A stretch of 64,000 nucleotides of DNA from Sphingomonas_D zeicaulis (GCF_050433225.1 NZ_JBNPXQ010000002.1:310001-374000), one strand, 5' to 3'; positions 51,259 through 61,013 are shown, counted from the first letter of the stretch. Translations and numbers: made by a program. Notes: generated by a model from the letters alone, not told the origin.

Positions 51259-52659
51259 ATGAGCGAGACCCGTCTTTCGTCCGCCGAGCTTCCCGAACCC
51301 AGCCTTGACGAGGACGACCGGATGAAGCCGGAATTCGTCAGCGCGGTGCTGGGCCATGTCGACGACGGCGATACGGAGTCGGCGCGCGCGCTCGTCGAGC
51401 CGCTTCACCCCGCCGACATCGCCGACCTGTTCGAGCTGACGCCGGTCGAGCGGCGCCGCGCGCTGGCGGCCGCAATCTCGGACCTGCTCGACGCCGACGT
51501 GTTCGCGGAAATGAACGAGCATGTCCGCGAAGGGCTGATCGACGCGCTGGAACCTGCTCAGGTCGCCGAGATCGCGGCTGAACTCGATACCGATGACGCG
51601 GTCGCGATCATCGAGGATATGGAGGAAGAGGATCAGCGCGCGGTGCTGCGCGCGCTCGATCCCGACGATCGCGCGGCGATCGAGGAAGCGCTCTCCTTCC
51701 CCGAGGAATCCGCCGGCCGCCTGATGCAGCGCGACCTGATCGCGGTGCCGGAGCATTGGACGATCGGCAACGTCCTCGATTATCTGCGTTCAAACGAGGA
51801 TCTGACCACCGACTTCTGGGAGATCTTCGTCGTCGACGCGCAGCACAAGCCGATCGGCACGTGCAAGCTTAGCTGGATCCTGCGCACGCCCGCGGAGATC
51901 GCGGTCGCCGACGCGATGGCGCGCGAGCAGACCCTGATCCCGGTCGACATGGATCAGGAAGAGGTGGCGCTGCGCTTCCAGAAATATGCGCTGATCTCCG
52001 CGGCGGTGACCGACCCGCAGGGGCGGCTCGTCGGCATGATCACTGTCGATGACGTTGTCCACATCATCCAGGAAGAGGCAGGCGAGGATATCCTCAAGCT
52101 CTCCGGCGCGGGCGATGGCGACATCAACGAGCCGGTGCTCGAAAGCTACAAGGCGCGCGTGCGCTGGCTGATCGCCAATCTCGGCACCGCGCTGGTCGCC
52201 TCCTCGATCATCGCGATCTTCGAAGGCACGATCGCGCAGATGGTCGCGCTGGCCACCTTGATGCCGATCGTGGCGGGCGTGGGCGGCAACGCTGGTACCC
52301 AGACGATGGCGGTCACAGTGCGCGCGCTCGCCACCAACCAGCTTACCCAGTCCAACACATGGCGCACCATATTACGCGAAATCCGCATCGCGCTGCTCAA
52401 CGGATCGACGGTGGCGGTGGTGATCGGCGTCGGCGTGGCGGCGGTGTTCAGCAATCCGGCGCTGGGGATGGTGATCGCGGCCGCGATGATGACCAACATC
52501 ATCATCGCCGGTCTCGCCGGCGTGCTGGTGCCGCTGGCGCTCGATCGCAGGGATATCGATCCGGCCGTCTCATCCTCCGTGTTCGTGACGATGACGACCG
52601 ATTCGATGGGCTTCCTGGCATTTCTGGGATTGGCGACCGCCTCCGGCATTACGGGCTAG
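51259..52659 (+). CDS. mgtE: Magnesium transporter MgtE
   Basis: A 466-aa Mg2+ channel. The cytosolic N-domain (about 20-140, LHPADIADLFELTPVERRR) is followed by two CBS domains (about 145-270). Five membrane helices include the pore region MPIVAGVGGNAGTQTMAVTVRALA. Start at 51259 has GGAGG upstream. No M-box-like leader is apparent in the 147-bp divergent region. Confidence 0.95.
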   Translation: MSETRLSSAELPEPSLDEDDRMKPEFVSAVLGHVDDGDTESARALVEPLHPADIADLFELTPVERRRALAAAISDLLDADVFAEMNEHVREGLIDALEPAQVAEIAAELDTDDAVAIIEDMEEEDQRAVLRALDPDDRAAIEEALSFPEESAGRLMQRDLIAVPEHWTIGNVLDYLRSNEDLTTDFWEIFVVDAQHKPIGTCKLSWILRTPAEIAVADAMAREQTLIPVDMDQEEVALRFQKYALISAAVTDPQGRLVGMITVDDVVHIIQEEAGEDILKLSGAGDGDINEPVLESYKARVRWLIANLGTALVASSIIAIFEGTIAQMVALATLMPIVAGVGGNAGTQTMAVTVRALATNQLTQSNTWRTILREIRIALLNGSTVAVVIGVGVAAVFSNPALGMVIAAAMMTNIIIAGLAGVLVPLALDRRDIDPAVSSSVFVTMTTDSMGFLAFLGLATASGITG

Positions 52660-52684
52660 GCTGAGCCCCTAACTCTTCCCAGTT

Positions 52685-52729
52685 GGATGCCGCCGGCCAG
52701 GGGGAGGGGGCTGTCGGCCGGCGGCATCC
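52685..52729. terminator. 14-bp perfect inverted repeat between mgtE and catalase
   Basis: GGATGCCGCCGGCC and GGCCGGCGGCATCC flank a 17-base G-rich loop, between convergent stops. Likely a bidirectional 3' hairpin. Confidence 0.65.
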
Positions 52730-52749
52730 GGTGGGATGAGCGGTGGGGG

Positions 52750-54258
52750 CTATTTCGCCACTGCGGGCGTCCGCTCATCCTCGGGAGCACTGATCGACGG
52801 GTTGGGATGGGTGCGCTTCGCCTTCTCCCAAGCGGCACGCACCCCTGCGCCGTAATCGGGATGGACCCTGGTGAAGTGGCCAAGCTGGCGCTCGACGATG
52901 AAGTCGGGTGTGTCGCCGAAGGCGGCGGCGATGTTGTGGAACAGCCGGTGACGCTGGCCTTCGTCGAACAGCTCGAACAGCGCACGCGGTTGGCCATAAT
53001 CGTCATTGCCGTCGCGATGGTTGTAGCGCGCGGCGTCGCCTGAGATCCTCAGCGGCGGCTCGAGGAAGCGCTTGTCCTCCACCGGGCCGTTGAAGCTGTT
53101 GGGCTCATAATAGGCATCGGGCTGCGGATTGTTGGGGAAGAAGCGCATCGCACCGTCCTTGTGGTAATGATGGACGGGGCATTTCGGTGCGTTGACCGGC
53201 AGCGCTTCATAATGCGTGCCGATGCGGTGACGATGGGCATCGGCATAGCTGAAGATGCGCGCTTGCAGCATCTTGTCCGGCGAGAAGCCGATGCCCGGCA
53301 CGATGTTGGACGGGCTGAACGCGAGCTGCTCGATCTCGGCGAAATAATTGTCCGGATTGCGGTTGAGCTCCAGCACGCCGATGTCGATCGGCGGATAATC
53401 CGCATGCGGCCAGACCTTGGTGAGGTCGAACGGGTTGTAGGGCGTCTTCTCGGCGTCGAGCTCGGGCATGATCTGCACCTGCATCGTCCAGCGCGGGAAA
53501 TTGCCGGTCTCGATCGCTTCGAACAGATCCTCCTGCGTCGATTCGCGGGTACGTCCGACGACCTCGGCGGCCTCGTCATTGGTCCAATGCTCATGGCCCT
53601 GCTGGGTCTTGAAGTGGAACTTCACCCAGAACCGCTCGCCGGCCTCGTTGATCAGGCTGAAGGTGTGGCTGCCATAACCGTTGATGTGGCGCACGCTGGT
53701 GGGCAGCCCACGGTCTGACATCAAGATGGTCACCTGGTGCAGCGACTCGGGGCTGAGCGACCAGAAATCCCACATCGCTGTCGGTGAGCGCAGGTTGGTG
53801 CGCGGATGGCGCTTCTGCGTGTGAATGAAATCCGGGAATTTCAGCGGATCGCGCACGAAGAAGACCGGGGTGTTGTTGCCCACCAGATCCCAATTGCCCT
53901 CGGGCGTGTAGAATTTCAGCGCGAATCCGCGGACGTCGCGTTCGGCATCGGCGGCGCCGAGTTCGCCCGCGACAGTGGAGAAGCGCGCGATCATCGGCGT
54001 TTCGGCGCCAAGCTGCAGCGCCTTGGCCTTGGTGTAGGCGCTGATATCGCCGGTGATCCTGAGCGTACCATAGGCGCCCCAGCCCTTGGCATGGACGGCA
54101 CGCTCGGGAATCCGTTCACGGTTCTGGTGAGCCAGCTTTTCGATGAGCTGATAGTCTTCCAGCAGCAGCGGGCCACGTGGCCCGGCGGAGAGCGAGTTCT
54201 GATTGTCGGCGATCGGATTGCCGGCGGTCGTCGTCATCTGCGGTTTATCGTCTGCCAT
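52750..54258 (-). CDS. Monofunctional haem catalase, small-subunit type
   Basis: A 502-aa catalase. The catalytic His lies in IPERAVHAKGWGAYG, the conserved Asn in PVFFVRDPLKFPDF and the haem-ligating Tyr in RIFSYADAHRHRIG. The length fits clade 3 (KatA-like). GGAGG precedes the ATG at 54258; upstream in-frame ATGs (54288, 54417) lie in the leader. It destroys H2O2, complementing AhpCF. Nothing upstream matches the OxyR tetrad as well as the ahpC site does. Confidence 0.94.
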   Translation of the reverse strand: MADDKPQMTTTAGNPIADNQNSLSAGPRGPLLLEDYQLIEKLAHQNRERIPERAVHAKGWGAYGTLRITGDISAYTKAKALQLGAETPMIARFSTVAGELGAADAERDVRGFALKFYTPEGNWDLVGNNTPVFFVRDPLKFPDFIHTQKRHPRTNLRSPTAMWDFWSLSPESLHQVTILMSDRGLPTSVRHINGYGSHTFSLINEAGERFWVKFHFKTQQGHEHWTNDEAAEVVGRTRESTQEDLFEAIETGNFPRWTMQVQIMPELDAEKTPYNPFDLTKVWPHADYPPIDIGVLELNRNPDNYFAEIEQLAFSPSNIVPGIGFSPDKMLQARIFSYADAHRHRIGTHYEALPVNAPKCPVHHYHKDGAMRFFPNNPQPDAYYEPNSFNGPVEDKRFLEPPLRISGDAARYNHRDGNDDYGQPRALFELFDEGQRHRLFHNIAAAFGDTPDFIVERQLGHFTRVHPDYGAGVRAAWEKAKRTHPNPSISAPEDERTPAVAK

Positions 54259-54441
54259 GGCTGGTCCCTCCTCTTCGGTTCGCGACATCCGCAGTTCTGC
54301 CACACGGCCTTGCACAGGAGAAACGCATAGCTTCGCCCAGTCTGATCGAATATTTCGCTTGATCGAGCCCGCGGTTGAGTTGCTGGCGCGCTTAGATGCT
54401 TGCCATGGCCCGCACACCGCCTTAAAGCGCGCGGCTCCGGT

Positions 54442-54518
54442 CGGGGCGTAGCGCAGCCTGGTAGCGCATCACACTGGGGGTGTGGGGGTCGCAGGTTCGA
54501 ATCCTGTCGCCCCGACCA
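54442..54518 (+). tRNA. tRNA-Pro (anticodon GGG)
   Basis: 77 bases with CCA encoded. Acceptor arms CGGGGCG / CGCCCCG pair fully, the D-arm is GCGCAGCCTGGTAGCGC, the T-arm contains GGTTCGAATCC. The anticodon loop CTGGGGG gives GGG. Aligns base for base with the E. coli proline GGG tRNA layout. Confidence 0.95.
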
Positions 54519-54759
54519 ATTTCTCGAAAATCGCATGATCATACCGGCTCGTGCCGGTCCTTCTGCCGGCAATCGGTGGCAGTTGCTGCGGTTGTGCGCG
54601 ACGGCTTTCGGCCGAATATCGATTTTGCCAGCGATGGGGCGGGACGCGTAGCGCAGGTCTCCTATCGGCATCGACCGGCGACCGCGCAGGCCGCGGTAGC
54701 CGTCAGAGCGACCGCGACAGATCGCGGCTGGGCGGCCTTGCCGGGGGGGGGGCGTTCGC

Positions 54760-55641
54760 TCAGCGTTCCGGCCGATAGCCGATCTTGAACGGATCGTCGC
54801 CATAGCCAACCGCGAGATCGTCGAACAGCAAGGTCCGTTCCTTGATGTCCTTCTCGACGCCGGTGTAGCCCCAGTTAGGCACATAGGTACCCGCCTTCAT
54901 ATAGGGCCCGATCAGGTCGCGATGCGCATTGGGTCCGCGATCGTCGGTGATCTTCTGGCCGTCCAGCCAGATCTCGATGCGGCCGGCGCTGGTGGAGGAC
55001 CAGTGGACGCGGATTATCCATGTCATCCAGGTGTTGCGGACGAGCGGCGCCGTACCGATCTCGACGATGCCCTCGACATTGCCGGGCAGCGCCTTGTCCT
55101 TCATCGTCACGATGCGGTGATCCCAGCTCTTGCTGACCTGCCAGTGATTCTCGCGGATGCTGATGTCGAGCGGCGGATATTTGCCGGGCTCGAGCAGGAA
55201 GAAATCCTTCGAGCCATGCCACTGCATCGCGATCACCGGTACCTTGCTGGCCTTCCAGTCCGCTGGTACGAGCAGGTGCGACTTGTACCACACGGTTTCG
55301 CCGACGGCGTTGGGGCGCAGTCGCAGTTCCGAGCGAAAATTGCCTTTAACATGCGCGTCGGTGGGGCGGGTGCGGAAGCCGCGCACCTGGCCGCCGCGGC
55401 GCGGATCCTTGACGACGAAGGTCGATCCCACGCAGCAACCCTGCAGCGCATAGTCGGCATCGCCGAACACCAGCTGCAATTCACCCTTGGCGCTTTTCTC
55501 CCCGGGCTCGAAGCCGATCGTCACCGGCGTGCCCCACGGCAAGGTGATGATCTTGAAAACGAGGATCCATGCAACGAGTGCGGCGATGCCCGAAAGCAGC
55601 GCCAGCCAGCCGAGCCATTTGCGTACGCAAGCCTTGGTCAA
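54760..55641 (-). CDS. Polysaccharide lyase (heparin lyase I-like fold)
   Basis: A 293-aa protein with an N-terminal anchor (WLGWLALLSGIAALVAWIL). The main part is a beta-jelly-roll typical of polysaccharide lyase families with the heparin lyase I fold: NFRSELRLRP, VIAMQWHGSKD and SSTSAGRIEIWLDGQKI. TTG start at 55641 is preceded by GAGGGGGTG. Next to exopolysaccharide genes, it may trim or release the polymer during export. Substrate not deducible. Confidence 0.75.
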   Translation of the reverse strand: MTKACVRKWLGWLALLSGIAALVAWILVFKIITLPWGTPVTIGFEPGEKSAKGELQLVFGDADYALQGCCVGSTFVVKDPRRGGQVRGFRTRPTDAHVKGNFRSELRLRPNAVGETVWYKSHLLVPADWKASKVPVIAMQWHGSKDFFLLEPGKYPPLDISIRENHWQVSKSWDHRIVTMKDKALPGNVEGIVEIGTAPLVRNTWMTWIIRVHWSSTSAGRIEIWLDGQKITDDRGPNAHRDLIGPYMKAGTYVPNWGYTGVEKDIKERTLLFDDLAVGYGDDPFKIGYRPER

Positions 55642-55726
55642 TTTTCACCCCCTCAAAAGCCCCATGAGGGGGCAGGCGATCGGCCCGACGCTAAACCGGT
55701 CTGCGGCGGGATACCCAATCATTATT

Positions 55727-55737
55727 TTGCATTGCAA
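55727..55737. promoter_or_regulatory. Perfect dyad TTGCA-T-TGCAA in the lyase/MBOAT intergenic region
   Basis: An 11-bp palindrome in an AT-rich patch of the 216-bp divergent region. Similar GCA-N(1-2)-TGC dyads lie before three other EPS genes in this window. Confidence 0.4.
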
Positions 55738-55857
55738 GATGGATTGGGATGGGCAAGAGGTGCTGCAGCAAACGACGGGCGGGGTTGAAGATGGCTGCGG
55801 CCAAGCGCGACGATCGGGCGGTGGCCCGCTCCGGCAGGAAGGCGGTCGCCCGCTGAC

Positions 55858-57489
55858 ATGCTGTTCTTCACATGGACCTTCGCCGCGTTTTTCGCGATCT
55901 TCTATCCCGCGTTCCTGACGGTGCGCCGCCACGTGGTTGCGCGCAATCTGCTGCTCATCCTCGCTGCTTATATCTTTTACGGCTGGTGGGACGTGCGCTT
56001 CCTGGCGCTGCTCGCCTTCACCACCTCGCTCGATTATCTGACCGCGCTGGGGGCTGCCGGACACCGCGTGACCCGCGCGCAGCTGGTCAAAAGTTCGGGC
56101 TTCCTCGCGGGCGTGTCGCTGGCAGGTTTCGTTGCGCACTGCATCATCGGTGCCGCCGGCGGCAAGGGGTTTGCGGCGACTGCCTTCGCAGATGCAGCAT
56201 TGCTCCTGTTGCCGCCGCTCACGGCGCTTCTGCTGTTCGCCGCATCGGTGGCATTGCTCAACCGCGTGGCGGACGAGGCGAAGCGGCGCTGGGCCTGGCT
56301 GCTGCTGTCGGTAATCGTCAACCTCGCTGTCCTCGCCTTCTTCAAATATGTGAACTTCTTCGGGGAAAGCCTGCAGGAGGCGCTGGCGCCGCTCGGCATC
56401 GAGCTTGGTTTCGTCGCGCTCAACATCATCCTGCCGCTGGGCATCTCGTTCCACACTTTCCAGTCGATCGGCCGCACCGTCGACACCTGGCGCGGCAAGC
56501 TGGAGCCTTCGACGAGCCTGATCGAGTTCGCTGCCTTCCTCTCCTATTTCCCGCAGATCCTCGCCGGCCCGATCGAGCGTGCGAACCACATGCTGCCGCA
56601 GTTCCGCAGCGTGCTGCCGATCTCGGGTGACATGCTGCGATCGGGAGCGATGCTGTTCCTGTGGGGCCTGTTCAAGAAGATCGTCATCGCGGACAATATG
56701 GCGATCATCGCCAACCCGATCTTCGATGATCCCTCGGCGCATAGTTCCGGCGCGCTGGTGGTAGCGGCGCTGGCCTTCACCTTCCAGATCTACGGCGATT
56801 TTTCGGGCTATACCGACATGGCGCGCGGCATTGCGCGGCTGATGGGGTTCGAGCTGTGGCTGAACTTCAACCTGCCCTATTTCTCACGGACGCCCAGCGA
56901 GTTCTGGACGCGCTGGCACATCAGCCTTTCGCAGTGGCTGCGCGACTATCTCTACATCAGCCTGGGCGGCAATCGTGCCGGCAACCTCAAGACCTATCGC
57001 AACATGATGGTCACGATGCTGCTCGGCGGCTTGTGGCACGGGGCGGCCTGGACCTTCGTGTTCTGGGGTTTCCTCCATGGCGCGGTGCAGGTGGTGTATC
57101 GCGCGCTGCGGCTTGACGACATCGTCAAGGCGGCGAACGAGGCGGGGGGCGTGCGTGCGCTTGTCACCAACCTGGTGGCGTGGGCGGCATGGATTCCGAT
57201 GATGGTGATCACCTGGATCTATTTTCGAGCCGAATCGATGGCTGAAGGCAATGCGATTGTCGCCGGCATCTTCCGCTTCGACAATCTCTCCGACGGCGCG
57301 TGGTCGCGCTGGGCCTTCTATGCGGTGCCGCTGATGCTGATCGAATGCGGGCTGCGCTTCGCGACCCCGCGTGAGGCCTATGCGCGGTCGCCATTCATCG
57401 TCCGCTACACCGGCGTCGTCGCGCTGGTCTTCTCCGTGATCGTCCTGACCGCGCCGGCGGGCCAGGAGTTCATCTATTTCGACTTCTAG
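55858..57489 (+). CDS. MBOAT-family O-acyltransferase (AlgI-like)
   Basis: A 543-aa polytopic protein. Hallmarks: NIILPLGISFHTFQSIG, the segment SYFPQILAGPIERA, the DFSGYTDMARGIARLMG stretch and the catalytic His in GLWHGAAWTFVFWGFLHG. AlgI-type proteins move acyl groups across the membrane for polysaccharide O-acetylation, working with an SGNH partner. The next gene, 7 bases on, is such a partner. Polymer identity unknown. Confidence 0.92.
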   Translation: MLFFTWTFAAFFAIFYPAFLTVRRHVVARNLLLILAAYIFYGWWDVRFLALLAFTTSLDYLTALGAAGHRVTRAQLVKSSGFLAGVSLAGFVAHCIIGAAGGKGFAATAFADAALLLLPPLTALLLFAASVALLNRVADEAKRRWAWLLLSVIVNLAVLAFFKYVNFFGESLQEALAPLGIELGFVALNIILPLGISFHTFQSIGRTVDTWRGKLEPSTSLIEFAAFLSYFPQILAGPIERANHMLPQFRSVLPISGDMLRSGAMLFLWGLFKKIVIADNMAIIANPIFDDPSAHSSGALVVAALAFTFQIYGDFSGYTDMARGIARLMGFELWLNFNLPYFSRTPSEFWTRWHISLSQWLRDYLYISLGGNRAGNLKTYRNMMVTMLLGGLWHGAAWTFVFWGFLHGAVQVVYRALRLDDIVKAANEAGGVRALVTNLVAWAAWIPMMVITWIYFRAESMAEGNAIVAGIFRFDNLSDGAWSRWAFYAVPLMLIECGLRFATPREAYARSPFIVRYTGVVALVFSVIVLTAPAGQEFIYFDF

Positions 57490-57496
57490 GAACCGG

Positions 57497-58603
57497 ATGG
57501 CCGCGCCCCGCATGAAGCCCGCCACGCTCTTCCGTTTTGCCGCGACGGTTGCGGGGCTTGGCGTGTGGACGCTGATCGTCGGCGAGATCTTCCTCAGGAT
57601 TTTTGCGCCGCAGGCGATCATGCCTCGGTACATCACCGGCACGCCTTATGGCGTGCGCGGCAATGTGCCGGGTGCGGTCTATGCGCATTCGACGCCGGAC
57701 GTGTATGTCGAATATCGCATCAATGCGGAGGGGATGCGCGACGACCGCAATTTTCCCACCGGCAAGCCGGCCGGCACCTGCCGCGTCGCGATGATGGGCG
57801 ATTCCTATTTCGTCGGCTACGAACTCGATCTGCCGCAGACCTTGCAGGCGCGGATCGAGGCCGGGCTGAAGGCGGCGGGCTATCGTACCGAGGTTCTCAA
57901 CTTCGCGGTGTCCGGCTTCGGCACCGCGGAGCATCTGCGCACCTATCAGGCCAAGGTGCGTGGCTTCGATCCCGATCTGGTGCTGATGCAGTGGCAGGTC
58001 ACCGACTACGACGACAACAGCCGCGCCGGGCTCTTCAAGCTGGAGGGCGACAGGCTGGTGAAGGGGGCGGACACCTACCTCCCCGCGGTCGCCGCGCAGG
58101 ACAAGCTGATGAAGTTCGCGCTTTACCGCATGCTCGCGGATCACAGCCATCTCTACAATTTCGCGCGCGAGCAGATCGGCTGGCGGGTGAAGCAGCTCAC
58201 CGCCTTCTTCGCCAAGCGCGAGGCCGGGCCGGCCGAGAATGAGGTTGAGCAGAACACCTATGTGATCAACCAGGCGCAGGTCGATCTCGCCGCAGCATTG
58301 CTGCGCGAAGCGCGTGCGGAGGCGGCGAAGGATGGTGCGGCGACGATCGTCGTCGATATTCCCAACCGCACGCCCGATCGCGTGTTCAGTTCTTCCTACG
58401 ATCTCATGCCCGCCGACGTGAAGCGAGACCTGCCGGCGGTGAACGCGATCCCGCAGTTCCGCGCGGCGGCGCGCGATCCGGCGGCGCAACTCTTCTTCAA
58501 GAATGGCGCACGCCACCTGACCCCGCTTGGCGCCGATCTGCTGGCGCGCGCGACGGTGAAGCGGATCGTGGAGAGCGGCGTGCTGAAGGGCTGTCGCGGC
58601 TGA
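57497..58603 (+). CDS. SGNH/GDSL-like periplasmic acetyltransferase partner (AlgJ/AlgX-like)
   Basis: A 368-aa protein with an N-terminal anchor (about residues 12-35). SGNH blocks: VAMMGDSYFVGYE (Ser), FAVSGFGTAEHL (Gly), MQWQVTDYDDNS and GARHLTPLGADLL with the catalytic His. Such proteins take the acetyl group from the MBOAT partner and place it on the sugar. Operon with the MBOAT gene; ends at a hairpin facing the glycosyltransferase. Confidence 0.85.
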   Translation: MAAPRMKPATLFRFAATVAGLGVWTLIVGEIFLRIFAPQAIMPRYITGTPYGVRGNVPGAVYAHSTPDVYVEYRINAEGMRDDRNFPTGKPAGTCRVAMMGDSYFVGYELDLPQTLQARIEAGLKAAGYRTEVLNFAVSGFGTAEHLRTYQAKVRGFDPDLVLMQWQVTDYDDNSRAGLFKLEGDRLVKGADTYLPAVAAQDKLMKFALYRMLADHSHLYNFAREQIGWRVKQLTAFFAKREAGPAENEVEQNTYVINQAQVDLAAALLREARAEAAKDGAATIVVDIPNRTPDRVFSSSYDLMPADVKRDLPAVNAIPQFRAAARDPAAQLFFKNGARHLTPLGADLLARATVKRIVESGVLKGCRG

Positions 58604-58613
58604 GGCCGTTGTT

Positions 58614-58631
58614 CCCCGGCCTTCGCCGGGG
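58614..58631. terminator. Hairpin between convergent SGNH and glycosyltransferase genes
   Basis: Perfect 7-bp stem CCCCGGC / GCCGGGG with a CTTC tetraloop, between convergent stops. Confidence 0.6.
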
Positions 58632-58641
58632 ATGTTCCGGT

Positions 58642-59511
58642 TCAGTGCCGGCGGGCGAGCAGCGCCAGGCCCTGGGTGAAGCGGAACCAGCGTATGCGGG
58701 CCAAGGTTGCGACCGCGCCGGCGCGGGCACCGGCCCCCTTGAGCTTGGGTGTGACCAGCATCTTCGCGCCGTGCGGCGGGACCGAGGCGAGCACCATCAC
58801 GCATTGGGCGATCCAGCGGCCGCGACCTCCGGGCCGCTCCATCGTCAGCGCGAAGGTTTCCGAGGTTGTCCGCCGCCATTTGCGCGAAAGTTCGGCCCAG
58901 GTCGCGCGCGCCGGATGCGCCATCGCGACATCGTCCGCATAGACCAGCCGATAGCCGAGCGCGACCGCACGGCGGCACCAGTCCATGTCCTCGGCCACGG
59001 TCGAGCGGAAGGTGCCGACCTTGTCGAACACCGCGCGGGTGACGAACAGGTTGGCAGTTACCGCGAAGGATTTGCGCTCCACATAGTCGCGGATCGGGAA
59101 GGCGGTTGCCTTCTCGAACGCCTCGATAGGATTGGGACGCGCGGGGTCAACGGCGACAATATCGACGCGGCCGCCGACGACATCGGCATTGGCGAGCGCC
59201 GCGACGCCGCGCTCAAGCCAGTCGGGCTGCGGCCGACAATCGGAATCGATGAAGGCGAGGATCTCGCCTCTCGATGCCGCTACCGCCGCGTTGCGCGCGG
59301 GTCCCGCGCCCTGTTCGGGCGCCTCGATCACGCGCGCGGTGTCGCCCACGGCGGCGCGGACCGCCTCGATGCCGATCGGTGAATTATTGTCCGCGACGAC
59401 AATCTCGAAGCTGTCTGTTCCGATGCTCTGCCGCTGCAGCATGGCGATGCAGCGAACGAGGTTGTCGACGTCGTTGTAGTGCGGGATGATCACCGACAAG
59501 AGTTGATCCAC
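58642..59511 (-). CDS. Family 2 glycosyltransferase
   Basis: A 289-aa GT-A enzyme, GTG start at 59511. Nucleotide-binding strand DQLLSVIIPHYNDVDNLVRC, acceptor Asp region VVADNNSPIG, metal-binding DSD in ILAFIDSDCRPQ and catalytic ED in RSTVAEDMDWCRRA. It likely adds one sugar in exopolysaccharide assembly. It is divergent from the acyltransferase 3 gene. Confidence 0.88.
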   Translation of the reverse strand: MDQLLSVIIPHYNDVDNLVRCIAMLQRQSIGTDSFEIVVADNNSPIGIEAVRAAVGDTARVIEAPEQGAGPARNAAVAASRGEILAFIDSDCRPQPDWLERGVAALANADVVGGRVDIVAVDPARPNPIEAFEKATAFPIRDYVERKSFAVTANLFVTRAVFDKVGTFRSTVAEDMDWCRRAVALGYRLVYADDVAMAHPARATWAELSRKWRRTTSETFALTMERPGGRGRWIAQCVMVLASVPPHGAKMLVTPKLKGAGARAGAVATLARIRWFRFTQGLALLARRH

Positions 59512-59530
59512 AACGCCTCATAGGTCAAAG

Positions 59531-59547
59531 TTGCTGCATTGCGGCAA
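59531..59547. promoter_or_regulatory. Dyad TTGCTGCA-T-TGCGGCAA in the GT2/AT3 intergenic region
   Basis: An inverted repeat with one mismatch per 8-base arm, centred on GCA-T-TGC like the site at 55727. It lies 20 bases from the GT2 start and about 100 before the acyltransferase. Confidence 0.35.
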
Positions 59548-59649
59548 ACTAGGCGCTTTGATGGGGCGAGGAAAGCTCCGATCTGCGTGCGGGGAGCAGC
59601 GGGTTGGCGTTGGTGGCGCGTTCATTGCCGCCGTTGGTAAGGTGCGACG

Positions 59650-60708
59650 ATGGCGAAGCAGAAACTGCTGAATGTGGAGGCGTTGCGCGGTGTCGCCGCG
59701 ACGCTGGTAGTCCTCTACCATGTCGACAAATATTATTACGACACGCCGCGGCTGTGGGCGGAGAAGCTGTTCGAGGGGCTGTTCTCGTTCGGCCATGCCG
59801 GCGTGGAGTTCTTCTTCGTTCTCTCGGGCTTCATCATCGCGCTGATCCACGCCGGTGACGGCAGCCAGCCGAGCAAGATTCTGCCCTTCCTCGAGAAGCG
59901 CTTCGTGAGGATCTATCCCTTCTACTGGGTGTGCCTGGCGATCGTCATCGTTTCGATGCTGGTGGTGCCCGGCGTGCTCTCCCGCATCTCGATGGATGCC
60001 GTGGTGGGCTCGATCTTCCTCGTCGGTATCGATCCCTTCCGATCGGTGGTGTTTGTCGCGTGGACGCTTTTCCATGAAGTGCTGTTCTACGCCGTCTTCT
60101 GCCTGTTCATCTGGAACCGGAGGGTTGGCGTGGTGGCGATCGTCGCCTGGTCGCTCGGCAGCTATCTGCTCAGCTTCGTCGGGCGCTATGGCTATGTCGT
60201 CTCGCCGATGAACGTCCTCTTCATCTTCGGTATCGGTTGCGCGCTGGTCCTTCAGCGACATCGCGTGCCTGCCTCGGTCGCGATGGCCGTCGTCGGTTCG
60301 CTGGGCTTCCTGCTGATCGGACTGGATGATTCCTTCTGGCATGTCGTTCCGCGTATGGTGCAGATCCCCGCCTATGGTGTGGCCAGCGCGGTGGCGCTGC
60401 TGGGCTTCGTCGAGATGGAGCGATCCAAGGGAATCCGTGCCGGGCGCATGGCGGTAATGATCGGCCAAGCATCCTATTCAATCTACCTTACCCACATGCT
60501 CACGCTGACGGCGATGACCAAGATTGCGATCAAGCTGAAGCTGGCGAGCGTCATTCCCGGGTCGGTGGCGTTCCTGATCTTCTGTGTCGCCGCGCTGATC
60601 GGCGGCGTGGTGATCCATCGCTGGGTGGAAAAGCCGCTGATGGCCGCAGCGCGCAATTTGCTGCGACGTTCGCGCGTTGCCGCGCCGCAAAATGTGGCGG
60701 CCAGCTGA
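59650..60708 (+). CDS. Acyltransferase family 3 (membrane O-acyltransferase)
   Basis: A 352-aa protein with about ten helices. The N-terminal motif LNVEALRGVAATLVVLYHVDKY has the conserved R and catalytic His, and FFFVLSGFIIALIH and RFVRIYPFYW follow; these define acyltransferase_3. Members O-acetylate or succinylate surface sugars. With the MBOAT system it suggests the polymer is acylated at more than one place. Confidence 0.9.
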   Translation: MAKQKLLNVEALRGVAATLVVLYHVDKYYYDTPRLWAEKLFEGLFSFGHAGVEFFFVLSGFIIALIHAGDGSQPSKILPFLEKRFVRIYPFYWVCLAIVIVSMLVVPGVLSRISMDAVVGSIFLVGIDPFRSVVFVAWTLFHEVLFYAVFCLFIWNRRVGVVAIVAWSLGSYLLSFVGRYGYVVSPMNVLFIFGIGCALVLQRHRVPASVAMAVVGSLGFLLIGLDDSFWHVVPRMVQIPAYGVASAVALLGFVEMERSKGIRAGRMAVMIGQASYSIYLTHMLTLTAMTKIAIKLKLASVIPGSVAFLIFCVAALIGGVVIHRWVEKPLMAAARNLLRRSRVAAPQNVAAS

Positions 60709-60888
60709 GGCGTCAGCGGCAGGCGGGCTGGCCGCCTATGTTGCAGACCGGCGCAGCAATTGTGCGGGGGAGTCGCTGGGTGCGGCGTAGCGCAACCGCG
60801 GTTATCCGCGGCTTGGGCCGCTTTCGATCGCGCTGAAATTCGCCGCGCCGAGAGGATGTTGAGCGTAGGCAGGCGGCCTGCTAGATCA

Positions 60889-60904
60889 TTTCGCACGTGC
60901 AAAA
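60889..60904. promoter_or_regulatory. Dyad TTTCGCA-CG-TGCAAAA upstream of the 2OG oxygenase
   Basis: An inverted repeat with one mismatch, nearly identical to the site at 63359-63374 upstream of the pyruvyl transferase. Confidence 0.5.
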
Positions 60905-60929
60905 ATTTTTCATGGCGCATATAGATGCC

Positions 60930-60943
60930 TTGATCATCGTCAA
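60930..60943. promoter_or_regulatory. FNR/CRP-like box TTGAT-N4-GTCAA
   Basis: One mismatch from the TTGAT-N4-ATCAA consensus of FNR/FixK-type regulators, 70 bases before the 2OG oxygenase start. A single weak match by chance is possible. Confidence 0.25.
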
Positions 60944-61013
60944 TGATTCGGCGCGCGGCGCGGCCGTAAGATCCTGACGAAGATCACGCAAATGAAGGGG
61001 TAGGTCGACGAGC

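Larger units (their letters stand above)
60709..61013. other. 305-bp intergenic region with AT-rich promoter patch
   Basis: No gene seen. The part from about 60880 to 60950 is AT-rich relative to the surroundings and carries two candidate regulatory sites, listed separately. It must drive the 2OG oxygenase gene. Confidence 0.5.

Noticed and set aside
54259..54360. OxyR-type site upstream of the catalase gene
   Set aside because: Only one half-site pair (ATCG-N7-CGCT) matches at correct spacing; the other two half sites are poor.
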